Positions 8,712 to 18,815 are shown, numbered from the stretch's first letter. The stretch is 64,000 bases of DNA from Sporosarcina psychrophila (GCF_001590685.1 NZ_CP014616.1:1363001-1427000); one strand, 5' to 3'. Notes: generated by a model from the letters alone, not told the origin. Program-made: numbers and translations.

Positions 8712-9509
8712 TCACATCATATTACTAATTGCGTGAAAAGTAGGTTTTTCATTATCGAATGTAGTGATATACTTGAATCCAATCGACTGCAATAATTTTA
8801 GTGATTCACTGAATTGGAATGCAATGTCTTCAGGATTATGTGCATCGGAACCAAGTGTGATGATTTCGCCTCCGCATTGTTTATATAGTTTCAAAATATC
8901 ATCACTTGGCATGCCGTTTGCCAGTCCGTAGCGGACACCAGAAGTATTCAATTCAATTCCTTTACCTTCTGGAATAATAACGTTGAAAATAGCCGTCAAT
9001 TCAGTATGGAAAGGGTTATCACACGGTTTTTTTGTGTACCTCTTCACGAGGTCAACATGACCGAGGATATTAAATTGTTTATAGTTTTTTACACAATATA
9101 ATAACTCTGCGTAATAAATACCATACGCTTCTTCTATGGTTTTATGCTCGAAAAATTCTCCGTAGTGTAATCCTTTTTTCTCAACGGTATGCATGGAGCA
9201 AATGACGAAATCGAATACTTCCTTAGCCATAAGCTCGTCGTATTTGTCTAGTATATGTGGTTGTACACCGATTTCAACGCCTTTTTTTATACGAATACGC
9301 CCTTCATATTTCTTCTGCATTTCTATCAATTTGCTTGCGTACTCCTTTTTATCAAAGTCGAAAACGATTGTATCATCGGGATATTCATAGTCGATATGTT
9401 CTGTAAAACAAATTTCAGTCAATCCTTTTTGAATCGCTCCCTTAATCATATCTTCCATTGGAACTGGGCAGTCTGCTGAGAACGAACTGTGCATGTGATA
9501 ATCGAACAT
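8712..9509 (-). CDS. hisJ: Histidinol-phosphatase, PHP family
   Basis: Hydrolyses histidinol phosphate to histidinol, the step before HisD. The 265-residue PHP-domain protein shows the metal-binding motifs DYHMHSSFS near the N-terminus, EHID (about 37-40), a mid-protein GHVDLVKR block and a C-terminal GSDAHNPED. A near-ideal AGGAGG supports the ATG. It is transcribed away from hisZ, and its ribosome site overlaps the hisZ -35 region, so the two genes share an 95-base control region. With an IGPD-only HisB downstream, a separate phosphatase is required, and this gene fits. Confidence 0.88.
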   Translation of the reverse strand: MFDYHMHSSFSADCPVPMEDMIKGAIQKGLTEICFTEHIDYEYPDDTIVFDFDKKEYASKLIEMQKKYEGRIRIKKGVEIGVQPHILDKYDELMAKEVFDFVICSMHTVEKKGLHYGEFFEHKTIEEAYGIYYAELLYCVKNYKQFNILGHVDLVKRYTKKPCDNPFHTELTAIFNVIIPEGKGIELNTSGVRYGLANGMPSDDILKLYKQCGGEIITLGSDAHNPEDIAFQFSESLKLLQSIGFKYITTFDNEKPTFHAISNMM

Positions 9510-9527
9510 TAATAATCATTCCTCCTG

Positions 9528-9556
9528 TTGACATTTCGTTGGTATACCTTTATAGT
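9528..9556 (+). promoter_or_regulatory. Sigma-A promoter of the his operon
   Basis: TTGACA (9528-9533), 17-base spacer, TATAGT (9551-9556), close to consensus. The leader to hisZ is too short (about 50 bases) for a T-box, so a tRNA-sensing riboswitch is not used here. Confidence 0.8.
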
Positions 9557-9604
9557 ACTAAATAACTTTAGTCTAGTAAAGTAGTGAAGTAAGGGGTGTT
9601 GGAA

Positions 9605-10837
9605 ATGGTTAGAAACGAAGTGTATCCTGAACGAATGTTAAGTGATAGTGAAAAGTTTGAAAGAATCATTAAGACGATCAATAAGCGCTTTACCACATAT
9701 GGCTATAAACGCATTAAAACATCGGCTTTTGAACAATATGATTTATATTCTAAAGTAAAAAGCTCAATCAACCAAAATGAAATGATTAAAGTAATCGATC
9801 ATACAGGGCAAGTATTAGTATTACGACCCGATGTCACGATTCCAATCACAAGAGAACTGGTACAAAATTTCCCGGACCTTTCAAGTGAACTTAGATATTT
9901 TTATGTACAAGAGGTGTTCCGTCAGCCATTTGATAAAAATGACAGTATCGAACGCACACAAGCAGGCATTGAATATTTTTGCGATAGTTCACCTGAAGCG
10001 GATGCAGAAGTAATTGCACTAGCGTGTCACTTAATGAAAGATTTAGGATTTAATGATATTAAAATAGAATTAGGGCACGCTGGATTTTTCAATGAGCTTG
10101 TCCAGAATTTACCACTTACTTCACTTCAAATTGATCAATTGAAGTCATTGATACAAGCGAAAAACGTTGTAGAAATTGGACCTTTTCTTCAGAACCTAAA
10201 CATTGACGATGATGTGAGAGAAGTAATCGAACGGATCCCGTTTTTATACGGTAACCCAGTTGATGTGAGTGAACGGACAACAGGGATCGCCTTAACGGAA
10301 AAAATGCAGGACACGCTCGATTACTTAATGGATGTTTACAGTATATTGAAAATGTACGGATTAGAACAGTATATTGTCATGGATTTGGGATTGATTAATC
10401 ATATGGGTTATTATTCAGGGGTTATTTTCCAAGGATATGTCGAAAGATTTGGGAAACCTGTTTTAATGGGCGGGCGCTACGATGAGTTAGGAAACGAGTT
10501 TGGTGCTAGACTTCCAGCGATTGGGTTTGCATGTGAAATTGAATCGTTAGTTAAAGCGACAGATAGCAGGGAAGTTACATCCCGCTTTCCAATCGATGTA
10601 AAAATAACATATGCAGATAGCCAATTGGAACAAGCCATTGCCATCTCCAATGAATTACGGGAACGAAATTATAGTGTGCTGTCATTTTCAGAGCATAAGG
10701 AACAGGCAGATCCACGACAGAGTGTTTACTCGATACGTTTGGAGAAAGAAAATAATTCATTTCTATATAAAGATAAAGTTACACCATTTCCGGACTTAAA
10801 GGCTTTACTGGAATTACTCGTAGGGGGATTGAATTGA
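9605..10837 (+). CDS. hisZ: ATP phosphoribosyltransferase regulatory subunit
   Basis: HisRS-like paralogue that lacks aminoacylation and serves as the regulatory partner of short-form HisG. Class II synthetase-like features include the RPDVT.PI block (about residue 75) and the C-terminal GGRYDEL motif. At about 410 residues it has the usual HisZ length. ATG at 9605 is chosen because AAGGGG lies eight bases upstream; a GTG at 9596 would overlap that site. It leads the his operon, one base before hisG. Confidence 0.92.
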   Translation: MVRNEVYPERMLSDSEKFERIIKTINKRFTTYGYKRIKTSAFEQYDLYSKVKSSINQNEMIKVIDHTGQVLVLRPDVTIPITRELVQNFPDLSSELRYFYVQEVFRQPFDKNDSIERTQAGIEYFCDSSPEADAEVIALACHLMKDLGFNDIKIELGHAGFFNELVQNLPLTSLQIDQLKSLIQAKNVVEIGPFLQNLNIDDDVREVIERIPFLYGNPVDVSERTTGIALTEKMQDTLDYLMDVYSILKMYGLEQYIVMDLGLINHMGYYSGVIFQGYVERFGKPVLMGGRYDELGNEFGARLPAIGFACEIESLVKATDSREVTSRFPIDVKITYADSQLEQAIAISNELRERNYSVLSFSEHKEQADPRQSVYSIRLEKENNSFLYKDKVTPFPDLKALLELLVGGLN

Positions 10838-10838
10838 A

Positions 10839-11465
10839 ATGACACATCTTACAATCGCCATGGCGAAGGGGCGTACTGCTGATAAAGCGTTAGCGTTTTT
10901 TGAAAAAGCAGGCATCCGTTTTTCAGAATATCATGATAAAAGCAGGAAGCTTGTTATCTATGATGATGAAAATAAAGTGAAACTCATTTTCGTGAAAGCA
11001 GTTGATGTTCCAACCTATGTCGAAAAAGGAGCAGCAGATATCGGAATTGTTGGTAAAGATACGATTATGGAAGATCCAGTTGATGTCTATGAACTGTTGG
11101 ATCTTGGAATTGGAAAATGTCAGCTGGTTGTTGCCGGATTTCCGGATAAACAATTTCCGAGTAGTACGTTGCTGACAGTTGCTTCAAAGTATCCAGCAGT
11201 GACAAAAGCCTATTTTGACAGCAAAGGCATTCGTATTGAGACCATCAAGTTGAATGGCTCTATCGAACTGGCTCCGCTTATTGGTATGGCAGATGTCATC
11301 GTTGATATTGTTGAATCGGGCAAGACACTAAAAGAAAATGGATTAGTCGTCTTGGAGGAAATTGCAGATGTCAGTGCACGATTGATTGTTAATAAAGCAA
11401 GTTATGCGACAAGAACCAGTCAAATCCAGCAAGTCATTTCGGACTTAAAAGCTGCATTGGAGTGA
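10839..11465 (+). CDS. hisG: ATP phosphoribosyltransferase, short form
   Basis: Catalyses the first committed step: ATP plus PRPP to phosphoribosyl-ATP. It is 208 residues, the short form lacking the C-terminal histidine-binding domain, and therefore depends on HisZ encoded just upstream. Family segments seen are IAMAKGRT at the N-terminus, ADIGIVGKDTI, and the PRPP-binding region DVIVDIVESGKTLKENGL. Feedback inhibition by histidine would act through the HisZ-HisG complex. Confidence 0.95.
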   Translation: MTHLTIAMAKGRTADKALAFFEKAGIRFSEYHDKSRKLVIYDDENKVKLIFVKAVDVPTYVEKGAADIGIVGKDTIMEDPVDVYELLDLGIGKCQLVVAGFPDKQFPSSTLLTVASKYPAVTKAYFDSKGIRIETIKLNGSIELAPLIGMADVIVDIVESGKTLKENGLVVLEEIADVSARLIVNKASYATRTSQIQQVISDLKAALE

Positions 11466-11471
11466 TAATTT

Positions 11472-12761
11472 ATGCGAATTGTAACGTTGGAACAATATAC
11501 AGAAGAGAAAGAGCAGCAAACGGCAGTACAAACAACTAATTTCGAATTTGACCGAACTGTGCTTGGAATTATCGAAACAGTCCGTGAAGATGGGGACCAG
11601 GCATTAAGAAACCTTACCGAACAGTTTGACGGCGTGTGGCTAGATAACTTGATTGTGACGCCTGAGGAGTTTGCGGAGGCGCAGACGTTGATTACAGGGC
11701 AATTCCTAAGTGCTCTTAGAAAAGCAAAGCAAAATATTACTACGTTCCATGAAGTTCAAAAAGAGCAGTCTTGGTTTATTAATCAAGAACAAGGAATTGT
11801 TCTTGGTCAGAAAGTGACGCCTTTAGACAGTGTCGGTATATACGTACCTGGCGGAAAAGCGGCTTATCCATCGACTGTTCTCATGAATGCTATTCCGGCA
11901 AAAATTGCGGGAGTCGGAAGGATTGCAATGGTGACACCACCTCAAGCGGATGGCAAAGTGAATCCACATGTGCTCGTAGCAGCGCAAGAAGCCGGTGTCG
12001 ATATCGTCTATAAAATTGGTGGTGCTCAAGCGATTGCAGCATTGGCGTATGGGACGGAAACAGTAAAAAAAGTAGTGAAAATCACGGGGCCTGGAAATGC
12101 ATTTGTTGCGCGGGCGAAAAAATGGGTATTTGGTGACGTAGCCATCGATATGATTGCAGGACCGAGTGAGATTTGCGTTGTTGCAGACAATAGCGCTGTC
12201 CCAGAGTTCGTCGCTGCTGATCTATTATCACAAGCGGAGCATGATGAACGGGCAACAGCTGTATGCGTAACGACGAGTCAATCATTTGCTGAAGCACTTC
12301 AAAAAGAAGTGATAAAGCAAACTGAACAAGCAGATCGTAAGGGAATTATTGAAGTTTCAATCGCTGATAATGGGCGCATTATCTTGGTTGAATCGTTGGA
12401 GGAAGCATACGACTTTGTTAATAAATTGGCGCCGGAACATTTACAGCTTATGGTGGAAAATCCGATGGAGCAATTACCGTTCATTCACAATGCAGGAGCA
12501 ATCTTCTTAGGAAACTATTCACCGGAGGCATTGGGCGATTATATGGCAGGTCCGAATCATACATTGCCAACGAGCGGGACATCGGCATTTTCATCGCCGT
12601 TAGGTGTCTATGACTTTATGAAAAAATCGAGCATTATTCAGTATACGGAGCAAGCATTGCAAGAAGTAGCCGAAGACATTATCACAATTGCGAATGCGGA
12701 AGGCTTAACGGCCCATGCAAATTCAATTCAAGTAAGGAAGGCGGATTTGAATGCGGAGTAA
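11472..12761 (+). CDS. hisD: Histidinol dehydrogenase
   Basis: NAD- and zinc-dependent enzyme carrying out the last two oxidations, histidinol to histidine. The 429-residue protein has the family blocks YVPGGKAAYPSTVLM, GGAQAIAALAYGT, GPGNAFVARAKK, AGPSEICVVAD, LLSQAEHDE (catalytic/zinc His-Glu) and the late GPNHTLPT zinc-ligand block. The start is six bases after hisG. The 3' end overlaps hisB by 11 bases. Confidence 0.96.
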   Translation: MRIVTLEQYTEEKEQQTAVQTTNFEFDRTVLGIIETVREDGDQALRNLTEQFDGVWLDNLIVTPEEFAEAQTLITGQFLSALRKAKQNITTFHEVQKEQSWFINQEQGIVLGQKVTPLDSVGIYVPGGKAAYPSTVLMNAIPAKIAGVGRIAMVTPPQADGKVNPHVLVAAQEAGVDIVYKIGGAQAIAALAYGTETVKKVVKITGPGNAFVARAKKWVFGDVAIDMIAGPSEICVVADNSAVPEFVAADLLSQAEHDERATAVCVTTSQSFAEALQKEVIKQTEQADRKGIIEVSIADNGRIILVESLEEAYDFVNKLAPEHLQLMVENPMEQLPFIHNAGAIFLGNYSPEALGDYMAGPNHTLPTSGTSAFSSPLGVYDFMKKSSIIQYTEQALQEVAEDIITIANAEGLTAHANSIQVRKADLNAE

Positions 12762-13335
12762 ATCGATTTCAAGACAGACAGCGGAAACAAAGATTAACTT
12801 AGACTTTGCGATTGATGGAAGTGGAACAACAACTATTAAAACAGGAGTGGGCTTTCTCGATCATATGCTGACATTGTTCACAAATCACGGTCGATTCGAT
12901 TTGACTGTTGATTGTGATGGCGATATCGAAGTAGACCAGCATCACTCCGTCGAAGATATCGGAATTGTATTGGGACAAGCGTTCTATGAAAGTATCGGAT
13001 CAAAGGAAGGCATCGAGCGTTATGCGACAGTGTCAACACCTATGGATGAAGCATTATCAACAGTTTCTATCGATATAAGCGGGCGTCCATTTTTTGTTTA
13101 TAACGTTGAGGGATTGAAAGATAAAGTAGGGGAATTCGACACTGAGCTTGTTGAGGAGTTTTTCCAAGCATTCACAAGCCATGCCAAAGTAACATTGCAT
13201 ATCAATTTGCAGTACGGGAAAAACAGTCACCATATTATCGAATCAATTTTCAAAGGATTCGGACGTGCATTGCGCGTAGCAAGTGCGATTAATCCAGATG
13301 TAAAAGGAGTTCCATCTACGAAGGGAATGCTATAA
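12751..13335 (+). CDS. hisB: Imidazoleglycerol-phosphate dehydratase
   Basis: Dehydrates imidazole glycerol phosphate to imidazole acetol phosphate. The 194-residue monofunctional form has paired manganese-binding His motifs, FLDHML, DQHHSVED, FTSHAKVTLH and NSHHIIES, but no phosphatase domain, consistent with the separate HisJ. It overlaps the end of hisD. A 198-base gap follows, where other Bacillales carry hisH; no hisH coding is visible there. Confidence 0.96.
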   Translation: MRSKSISRQTAETKINLDFAIDGSGTTTIKTGVGFLDHMLTLFTNHGRFDLTVDCDGDIEVDQHHSVEDIGIVLGQAFYESIGSKEGIERYATVSTPMDEALSTVSIDISGRPFFVYNVEGLKDKVGEFDTELVEEFFQAFTSHAKVTLHINLQYGKNSHHIIESIFKGFGRALRVASAINPDVKGVPSTKGML

Positions 13336-13400
13336 GAATATTACCTTTACACACTTGGTAATTTTGTTTTGTGTGCAGGTACTGCTCGAATTCGTAATTT

Positions 13401-13512
13401 ACTAAGCGAAGGCGCATTACAAGGGGTAGCCGAAGCCATAAGACTGGCGGCGAAGCTGCTCGGCTTATGGCGGGAGGCATCCCCAAGCGCCGTAGCGGAT
13501 TCAATAGAATTC
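13401..13512 (-). repeat. Hairpin repeat in the hisB-hisA gap
   Basis: Copy of the repeat at 1-125 in opposite orientation. The stem is CCATAAG (13436-13442) / CTTATGG (13464-13470), extended by GCCGAAG and GGCGGGAGGC flanks. It fills most of the gap where hisH is normally found. The hisA ribosome site (AAGGGGG) begins just after it. Confidence 0.65.
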
Positions 13513-13533
13513 TATATATAAGGGGGAACACCG

Positions 13534-14250
13534 ATGATTTTATTTCCAGCAATTGATATACGTGATGGTAAATGTGTTCGGCTAATTCAAGGTGATTATG
13601 ACCAAGAAATTATCTATAATGACTCACCAACAGCGATGGCTCTGGAGTGGGAAAAGCAAGGTGCTGACTACATTCACGTCGTCGATTTAGATGGGGCGAA
13701 AACAGGTAATTCATTAAATCGCGAAGCCATTCAAGCGATTGCTAAAAACGTATCGATACCAGTTCAAGTAGGTGGCGGAATTCGGACGATGGAGATCATT
13801 GACGCACATATTGCATCCGGCGTTAGTCGCGTGATCATCGGAACGGCAGCGATTCAAGATAAACCATTTTTAAAGCAAGCCGTAGAAAAATACGGTGATA
13901 AAATTGCAGTTTCCATCGATGCAAGAAAAGGATTCGTTGCAACGGATGGCTGGACGGAAACAAGTGATGTATTAGCAGTTGACTTGTTAATAGAACTAGA
14001 AGTAATCGGTGTGAAAACAGTCATTTATACAGATATTTTGAAAGACGGAATGATGCAAGGACCTAATTTTAACGAACTGGAAATGATGGACAATGCGTCT
14101 TCCATCGACATTGTGGCTTCAGGCGGCGTCTCCACGGAAGAGGATATCATTCAGTTACGGAAACTAGATTTATATGGAGCAATTATTGGTAAAGCATTGT
14201 ATGAAGGTAAAATATCTTTAGAAAAAATATTAGGGGGACAACGAGGATGA
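13534..14250 (+). CDS. hisA: ProFAR isomerase
   Basis: Phosphoribosylformimino-5-aminoimidazole carboxamide ribotide isomerase, making the substrate for IGP synthase. This (beta/alpha)8 barrel of 238 residues has the catalytic aspartates in FPAIDIRDG (Asp8) and YTDILKDGM, phosphate-binding loops VGGGIRT and ASGGVST, and GTAAI in between. It overlaps hisF by four bases. The start follows AAGGGGG. The gap to hisB (198 bases) breaks the otherwise overlapping operon. Confidence 0.95.
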   Translation: MILFPAIDIRDGKCVRLIQGDYDQEIIYNDSPTAMALEWEKQGADYIHVVDLDGAKTGNSLNREAIQAIAKNVSIPVQVGGGIRTMEIIDAHIASGVSRVIIGTAAIQDKPFLKQAVEKYGDKIAVSIDARKGFVATDGWTETSDVLAVDLLIELEVIGVKTVIYTDILKDGMMQGPNFNELEMMDNASSIDIVASGGVSTEEDIIQLRKLDLYGAIIGKALYEGKISLEKILGGQRG

Positions 14251-15008
14251 CAAGCAACCGGATAATACCATGCCTAGATTTTGATAACGGGAAAGTCGTA
14301 AAAGGGAAAAAGTTTTTAGAAGTTAAAGAAGTTGCAGATCCACTGACATTGGCTAAGAAATATGTAGCTGACGGTGCAGATGAACTTGTGTTTTACGACA
14401 TTGCTGCTTCGACAAATAATCGTGCCATGTTCCTTGACCTTATTGCAGAAATTGCGAAAGAAGTACCCGTACCATTTATTGTCGGTGGGGGTATACGGAC
14501 TGTCGAAGATATTCAGAAGGTGTTTGATGCTGGCGGGGACAAAGTATCCATCAACAGTGCAGCGCTCAGCAATCCATCTTTAATTGAAGAAGCGTCAAAG
14601 AGATTCGGTTCTGAACGCATTATCCTGTCGATGGATGTCAATGAAGTGGGCCCTTCTAAGTGGTCGGTATTCTCTAATGGAGGCATGAAAGATACTGGTA
14701 TGGATGCTATCGAGTGGGCGATTCAAGGCGAAAAACTGGGTGCTGGTGAACTTGTTGTTAATAGTATCGGGGAAGATGGCGTGAAAGACGGCTATAACCT
14801 CGAATTGACGCGGGCGATTGCGGAAGCGGTCAACATTCCTGTTATTGCGAGCGGCGGAGCAGGGAAACCTGAACACTTCCATACTGTCTTAACTGAAGGG
14901 AAAGCTGACGCTGCGCTTGCTGCATCCGTATTCCATTTCGAAGACATTAATATCGGCGAATTAAAAACATATCTAGCTGAAAAAAATACACCTGTTGGGA
15001 ATGACTAA
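14247..15008 (+). CDS. hisF: Imidazole glycerol phosphate synthase, cyclase subunit
   Basis: Cyclase half of IGP synthase, closing the imidazole ring with ammonia normally fed by HisH. The 253-residue barrel keeps the catalytic Asp11 (IPCLD), Lys19 (KVVKG) and Asp130 (LSMDV), and the ammonia-gate residues corresponding to Arg5, Glu46, Lys99 and Glu167 of the Thermotoga protein. The phosphate loops VGGGIRT and ASGGAGK are intact. Parts of the first loop diverge ([12 protein letters not shown]). No hisH is present in this operon. Confidence 0.94.
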   Translation: MTSNRIIPCLDFDNGKVVKGKKFLEVKEVADPLTLAKKYVADGADELVFYDIAASTNNRAMFLDLIAEIAKEVPVPFIVGGGIRTVEDIQKVFDAGGDKVSINSAALSNPSLIEEASKRFGSERIILSMDVNEVGPSKWSVFSNGGMKDTGMDAIEWAIQGEKLGAGELVVNSIGEDGVKDGYNLELTRAIAEAVNIPVIASGGAGKPEHFHTVLTEGKADAALAASVFHFEDINIGELKTYLAEKNTPVGND

Positions 15009-15010
15009 CC

Positions 15011-15652
15011 ATGACAATAGAAATTGACACATTATCATTTGACGAAAATGGATTGATACCAGCAATTGTTCAAGATGACCGGACAGGGAATGTACTGATG
15101 CTTGCTTATATGAATAAAGAATCGTTGCAGAAGACGATTGATACGAAGGAGACTTGGTTTTTCAGCAGATCAAGAAAAGAGCTGTGGAATAAAGGAGCAA
15201 CATCCGGCAATCGGCAAATTGTGAAGAACTTGTCACTGGACTGCGATGGTGATTCAATTTTAGTACAAGTTACACCACTGGGTCCAGCCTGTCATACGGG
15301 AGAAGTGACTTGTTTCCACAAGCAAGTTTTCGATGAGGTAGTACAGACTCGCTCAATCGTTCATGAGATCACGGATGAAATAAAAAATCGACGTGCCAAT
15401 CCAGTAGAAGGATCATACACAACGTATCTGTTCCGCGAAGGTTTGGATAAGATTTTGAAAAAAGTTGGAGAAGAAACAACTGAAGTTGTCATCGGTGCAA
15501 AAAACCGTGATAAAGCTGAAGTAACGAGCGAACTTGCAGATTTGACGTATCACACACTTGTATTGATGGAAGAGTTAGGTGTTAGTGTTGAGGATGTCAA
15601 AAACGAATTGCGGAAAAGACGACCTAAAAGTGAAGTGCTGAGAGATGAGTAA
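15011..15652 (+). CDS. hisI: Bifunctional PR-AMP cyclohydrolase / PR-ATP pyrophosphatase
   Basis: Fusion carrying out steps two and three of the pathway (often called hisIE). The N-terminal cyclohydrolase part (about 1-115) has the metal/substrate motifs [16 protein letters not shown], the Asp-rich LDCDGD and two zinc cysteines in CHTGEVTCF. The C-terminal pyrophosphatase part (about 120-213) has the helical [15 protein letters not shown] and ELADLTYH blocks with acidic metal ligands. It overlaps hisC by eight bases. Confidence 0.95.
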   Translation: MTIEIDTLSFDENGLIPAIVQDDRTGNVLMLAYMNKESLQKTIDTKETWFFSRSRKELWNKGATSGNRQIVKNLSLDCDGDSILVQVTPLGPACHTGEVTCFHKQVFDEVVQTRSIVHEITDEIKNRRANPVEGSYTTYLFREGLDKILKKVGEETTEVVIGAKNRDKAEVTSELADLTYHTLVLMEELGVSVEDVKNELRKRRPKSEVLRDE

Positions 15653-16706
15653 ATTTTGGAGCTCTATGGTGAAACGGACCGAGCCGTATGTTCCGGGGGA
15701 GCAAATTGAACAAAAGGACATCGTGAAACTGAATACCAATGAAAATCCGTATCCTCCAAGTCCCAAAGTGATAGCTGCAATCCAGCAAGAGATGGGGCGC
15801 AACCTTCAGTTGTATCCATCTCCTACAGCGACTGAGCTACGAGAAACAATCGGACTGCAATATGGACTTACTGCTGAAGAAGTATTTGTCGGCAATGGTT
15901 CGGATGAAGTTCTGGCATTTTCCTTCATGGCGTTTTTTGAGCCTGGCAAACCAATCCGGTTTCCTGATGTAACATATAGCTTTTATCCGGTCTATGCAAA
16001 GTTATTCGATATTCCTTATGAGGAAGTTCCGTTGAATAAAGATTTTACATTGCCTGTGGATAACTACTTTCAGTCTGAAGGCGGCGTAATTTTGCCAAAT
16101 CCAAATGCGCCGACTAGCATTTATGCTGAACTTGAGCACATTGATGAGATTGTCAAAAATAACCCTGACCAAGTCGTCATCATCGACGAGGCATATATCG
16201 ATTTTGCATCGAAATCAGCGACTGAACTCATTCGGAAATACGACAATGTCCTTGTCGTCCAGACGACATCTAAATCACGTTCACTCGCCGGTTTGCGCGT
16301 TGGCTTTGCGATGGGAGCTCCTTCATTAATTGCTGCATTGATTCGCATTAAAGACTCATTCAATTCTTATACGCTGGACCGTCTTGCGCTAGTGGGAGCA
16401 AAAGCTGCATTTGAGGATGAAGACTATTTTGAGAAGACGACTCAGAAAATCATTGCAACACGGGAAAAGATGAACGAGACGTTGCAACAGCTCAATTTCA
16501 ACGTGCTACCTTCACAAGCAAATTTTGTTTTCACCTCACATCAGACTGTTCCAGCAGAGTTTCTCTACAATGAATTAAAAAAAGAAGGCGTGTTAGTTAG
16601 GTATTTTAACAAGCCTGGAATCGACAACTATTTGCGTATTACAGTTGGTACAGATAAACAGGTGGAGCGATTAGTTGAAAAATTGACTGACATTTTGAAT
16701 TTGTAA
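15645..16706 (+). CDS. hisC: Histidinol-phosphate aminotransferase
   Basis: PLP-dependent fold type I transaminase making histidinol phosphate from imidazole acetol phosphate and glutamate. Features: [14 protein letters not shown] at the N-terminus, [17 protein letters not shown], the PLP-contacting DEAYIDF and the Schiff-base lysine in [11 protein letters not shown]. At 353 residues it has the usual length. It is the last gene of the his operon; Bacilli often place hisC in the trp operon, so its place here is a Planococcaceae/Lactobacillales-like arrangement. Confidence 0.94.
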   Translation: MSKFWSSMVKRTEPYVPGEQIEQKDIVKLNTNENPYPPSPKVIAAIQQEMGRNLQLYPSPTATELRETIGLQYGLTAEEVFVGNGSDEVLAFSFMAFFEPGKPIRFPDVTYSFYPVYAKLFDIPYEEVPLNKDFTLPVDNYFQSEGGVILPNPNAPTSIYAELEHIDEIVKNNPDQVVIIDEAYIDFASKSATELIRKYDNVLVVQTTSKSRSLAGLRVGFAMGAPSLIAALIRIKDSFNSYTLDRLALVGAKAAFEDEDYFEKTTQKIIATREKMNETLQQLNFNVLPSQANFVFTSHQTVPAEFLYNELKKEGVLVRYFNKPGIDNYLRITVGTDKQVERLVEKLTDILNL

Positions 16707-16791
16707 TGTACTGTTAGATTCTAAGATGAAATGACTTAATGAAAAGTGCATCGAAACTGATATACTTGTGTAAACAGGGGAGGTTATCGAC

Positions 16792-16971
16792 ATGGGATCT
16801 AAATATATTGATCTTGCACTTATATTATTCATGAGTTATTTCGCAATTACTCGATTTGCGGATGGTCAAATTGGCTTTGGAATCTTTTTCACAGTACTTA
16901 GCTTATTGAATATTTTAACGCTTGTCATGAAAATAAATAAGGACAAAGCCGCAAAGAATGCAGTGCGATGA
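16792..16971 (+). CDS. Small membrane protein, 59 residues
   Basis: A short reading frame behind a good AGGGGAGG ribosome site. It encodes a 59-residue protein beginning MGSKYIDLALILF with two hydrophobic segments (about 6-20 and 26-46) separated by FADGQIG, and a basic C-terminus. A strong terminator follows at 16994. No family recognised. The ribosome site, membrane-like composition and terminator support it as real. Confidence 0.6.
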   Translation: MGSKYIDLALILFMSYFAITRFADGQIGFGIFFTVLSLLNILTLVMKINKDKAAKNAVR

Positions 16972-16993
16972 AGTTTAAATAAGTAGTGACCAC

Positions 16994-17036
16994 AAACTAG
17001 GCATCCTCCAGGAAATATGGAGGATGCCTAGTTTTA
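16994..17036 (+). terminator. Intrinsic terminator
   Basis: AAACTAGGCATCCTCCA pairs perfectly with TGGAGGATGCCTAGTTT around a seven-base loop and ends in TTTTATTT. Confidence 0.85.
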
Positions 17037-17039
17037 TTT

Positions 17040-17624
17040 ATTAACGTATGACAAAGAAAAATGAATGAACCCTTGCTATTTGAATTCAGTAGGTCATAGA
17101 ACGAAATAAGATATTGAAGGTGATGAAAACCATGGGAAGTAAAAATGTGACTAAAATAATAGCAATGAAGGAATTTAAATATAATAAATAAAACATTTAT
17201 AATTGTAATAAGAATTATATATGGCTTATTTATGCAATAGAATCTATTGCTTATATTATTTAGTTTAAAAGACCTATGATGAATTTTTGAAAAAATAATG
17301 TCTTAAATTAAACAAGGAATTTTGAGATAGGCAGAGTGAAAAGCCATTAGAATACAGTTATGACATAATACAGATTAACTAACTACCTATTCGGACTATA
17401 CAAAATAATGATACTTTAATACAATGCATAGCATTGTTAAAACTTACTATGTATGATAATAGGAGTTATTAACTGTTATTTTTCTGTGGATAATTATAGG
17501 TCATTGGGATTAATTATTTTTCAAAATCAATACTATAGGCTCTATTGGGAGATAATAATATCGGTACGAACAAAAATTCTGCTGTAAAAATATAGTAGAA
17601 AAAAACAAGAAGAAGGAGAATAAA
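17040..17624. other. AT-rich region without a clear gene
   Basis: About 585 bases, clearly more AT-rich than the flanks. The only frame of note is a 19-codon ORF starting MGSKNV near 17132, which echoes the MGSK start of the small protein at 16792. An AGAAGGAG ribosome site for the ATP-grasp gene lies at its end. No riboswitch consensus or known repeat seen; it may be the scar of an insertion. Confidence 0.4.
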
Positions 17625-18797
17625 ATGATTATACTTGATAAGCCTTATGTATCAACATTACTTTCATCAACTTTACAGCAATTAGGTACTCCGGTTTTAA
17701 AAATAGGAGATGTGCAGATTCCGGAGGAAGAAAAACTTGATTTACTTGAAGAGACATTGTTCTTTGAACAACTTGAGAAGTCTTCTGCTCCTCTTTTATT
17801 TAATTCAGAAAACGGTTTGGCTATGTTAATGAATTACTTACCTGAGAGTAAATTTGCCGAATGGACATCACTATTCAAAAACAAAGCGGAATTTAGGAGG
17901 AGAATGACAAAAATTTATCCTTCATTTTATTTCCGTGAAGTATCTATTCAAGATTTATATGAAATACCTTTAGAATCAATTCCATTCCCTATTATTATTA
18001 AGCCTGTTATCGGCTACTCGAGTGTTGGGGTTTATAGAATAGATTGTATTGAAGATTGGCATCACACCGTAGAAAAATTGAAAGTCGATATAAACGATTC
18101 AGCATCCGCGTATCCTAATGATGTGATTGATAGCCAAACTGTCATATTAGAAGAGCTAATTCAAGGAGACGAGTATGCAATTGATGCTTATTTTACTAAA
18201 GAGGGAAAACCTGTCATCTTAAATTTATTTAAGCGCATGTTTGCTAACGATAAAGACATGAGTGATCGTATATATTACACAAGCAAAAGTGTATTAAGTG
18301 AAACACTTGCTCCAATTTCGGACTTTTTGGAAAAATTAGGGGATATTGATGCGCTGGCTTCCTTCCCGCTACATTTTGAAGTTCGAATAACTAAAGAAGG
18401 ACAAGTTGTGCCAATTGAAGTAAATCCATTCCGCTTTGCTGGTATAGGTACGACAGAACTGGGCGTACATGCTTATGGTGTAGACGTTTATGATTATTAT
18501 TTCAATCAGCTAAAACCAAATTGGGAAGAAAAAATAGAGGCTATGGATAATGCGATTTATAGTTTTCTTTGTGCAGAATTTGACCCGTCGATTTCGCTTG
18601 AATTAATTCGAGCGGTAGACCATGAAAGTTTTAAGCAACAATTTAATGAAATACTAGACTATAGGTATATGGATTACAAAGAGTACCCTATTTTTTCTGT
18701 TGTATTTTTCAAACATCACACATTTGACGAAAATAAGCGATTGCTTACACTTGAATTGAGCAATTTTATATCGCTCTATGAACCGCAACTCGTATAA
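17625..18797 (+). CDS. ATP-grasp ligase-like enzyme, unknown substrate
   Basis: The central part has ATP-grasp features: the FPIIIKPVIGYSSVGVYRI nucleotide-binding strand and glycine loop (about 125-145), an EELIQGDEYAIDAYF block (about 183-197), and a late metal-binding VPIEVNPFRFAG block (about 264-275). Such enzymes ligate a carboxylate to an amine or thiol. The 390 residues include an extra C-terminal region (about 300-390). It is 18 bases upstream of a chemoreceptor gene and probably co-transcribed, an unusual pairing. Substrate cannot be told from sequence. Confidence 0.8.
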   Translation: MIILDKPYVSTLLSSTLQQLGTPVLKIGDVQIPEEEKLDLLEETLFFEQLEKSSAPLLFNSENGLAMLMNYLPESKFAEWTSLFKNKAEFRRRMTKIYPSFYFREVSIQDLYEIPLESIPFPIIIKPVIGYSSVGVYRIDCIEDWHHTVEKLKVDINDSASAYPNDVIDSQTVILEELIQGDEYAIDAYFTKEGKPVILNLFKRMFANDKDMSDRIYYTSKSVLSETLAPISDFLEKLGDIDALASFPLHFEVRITKEGQVVPIEVNPFRFAGIGTTELGVHAYGVDVYDYYFNQLKPNWEEKIEAMDNAIYSFLCAEFDPSISLELIRAVDHESFKQQFNEILDYRYMDYKEYPIFSVVFFKHHTFDENKRLLTLELSNFISLYEPQLV

Positions 18798-18815
18798 ATC
18801 TTAGGAGGAATTAGT

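Noticed and set aside
9500..9604. T-box or his leader attenuator before hisZ
   Set aside because: The space is about 95 bases, the promoter is close to the start, and no T-box core or terminator is present.
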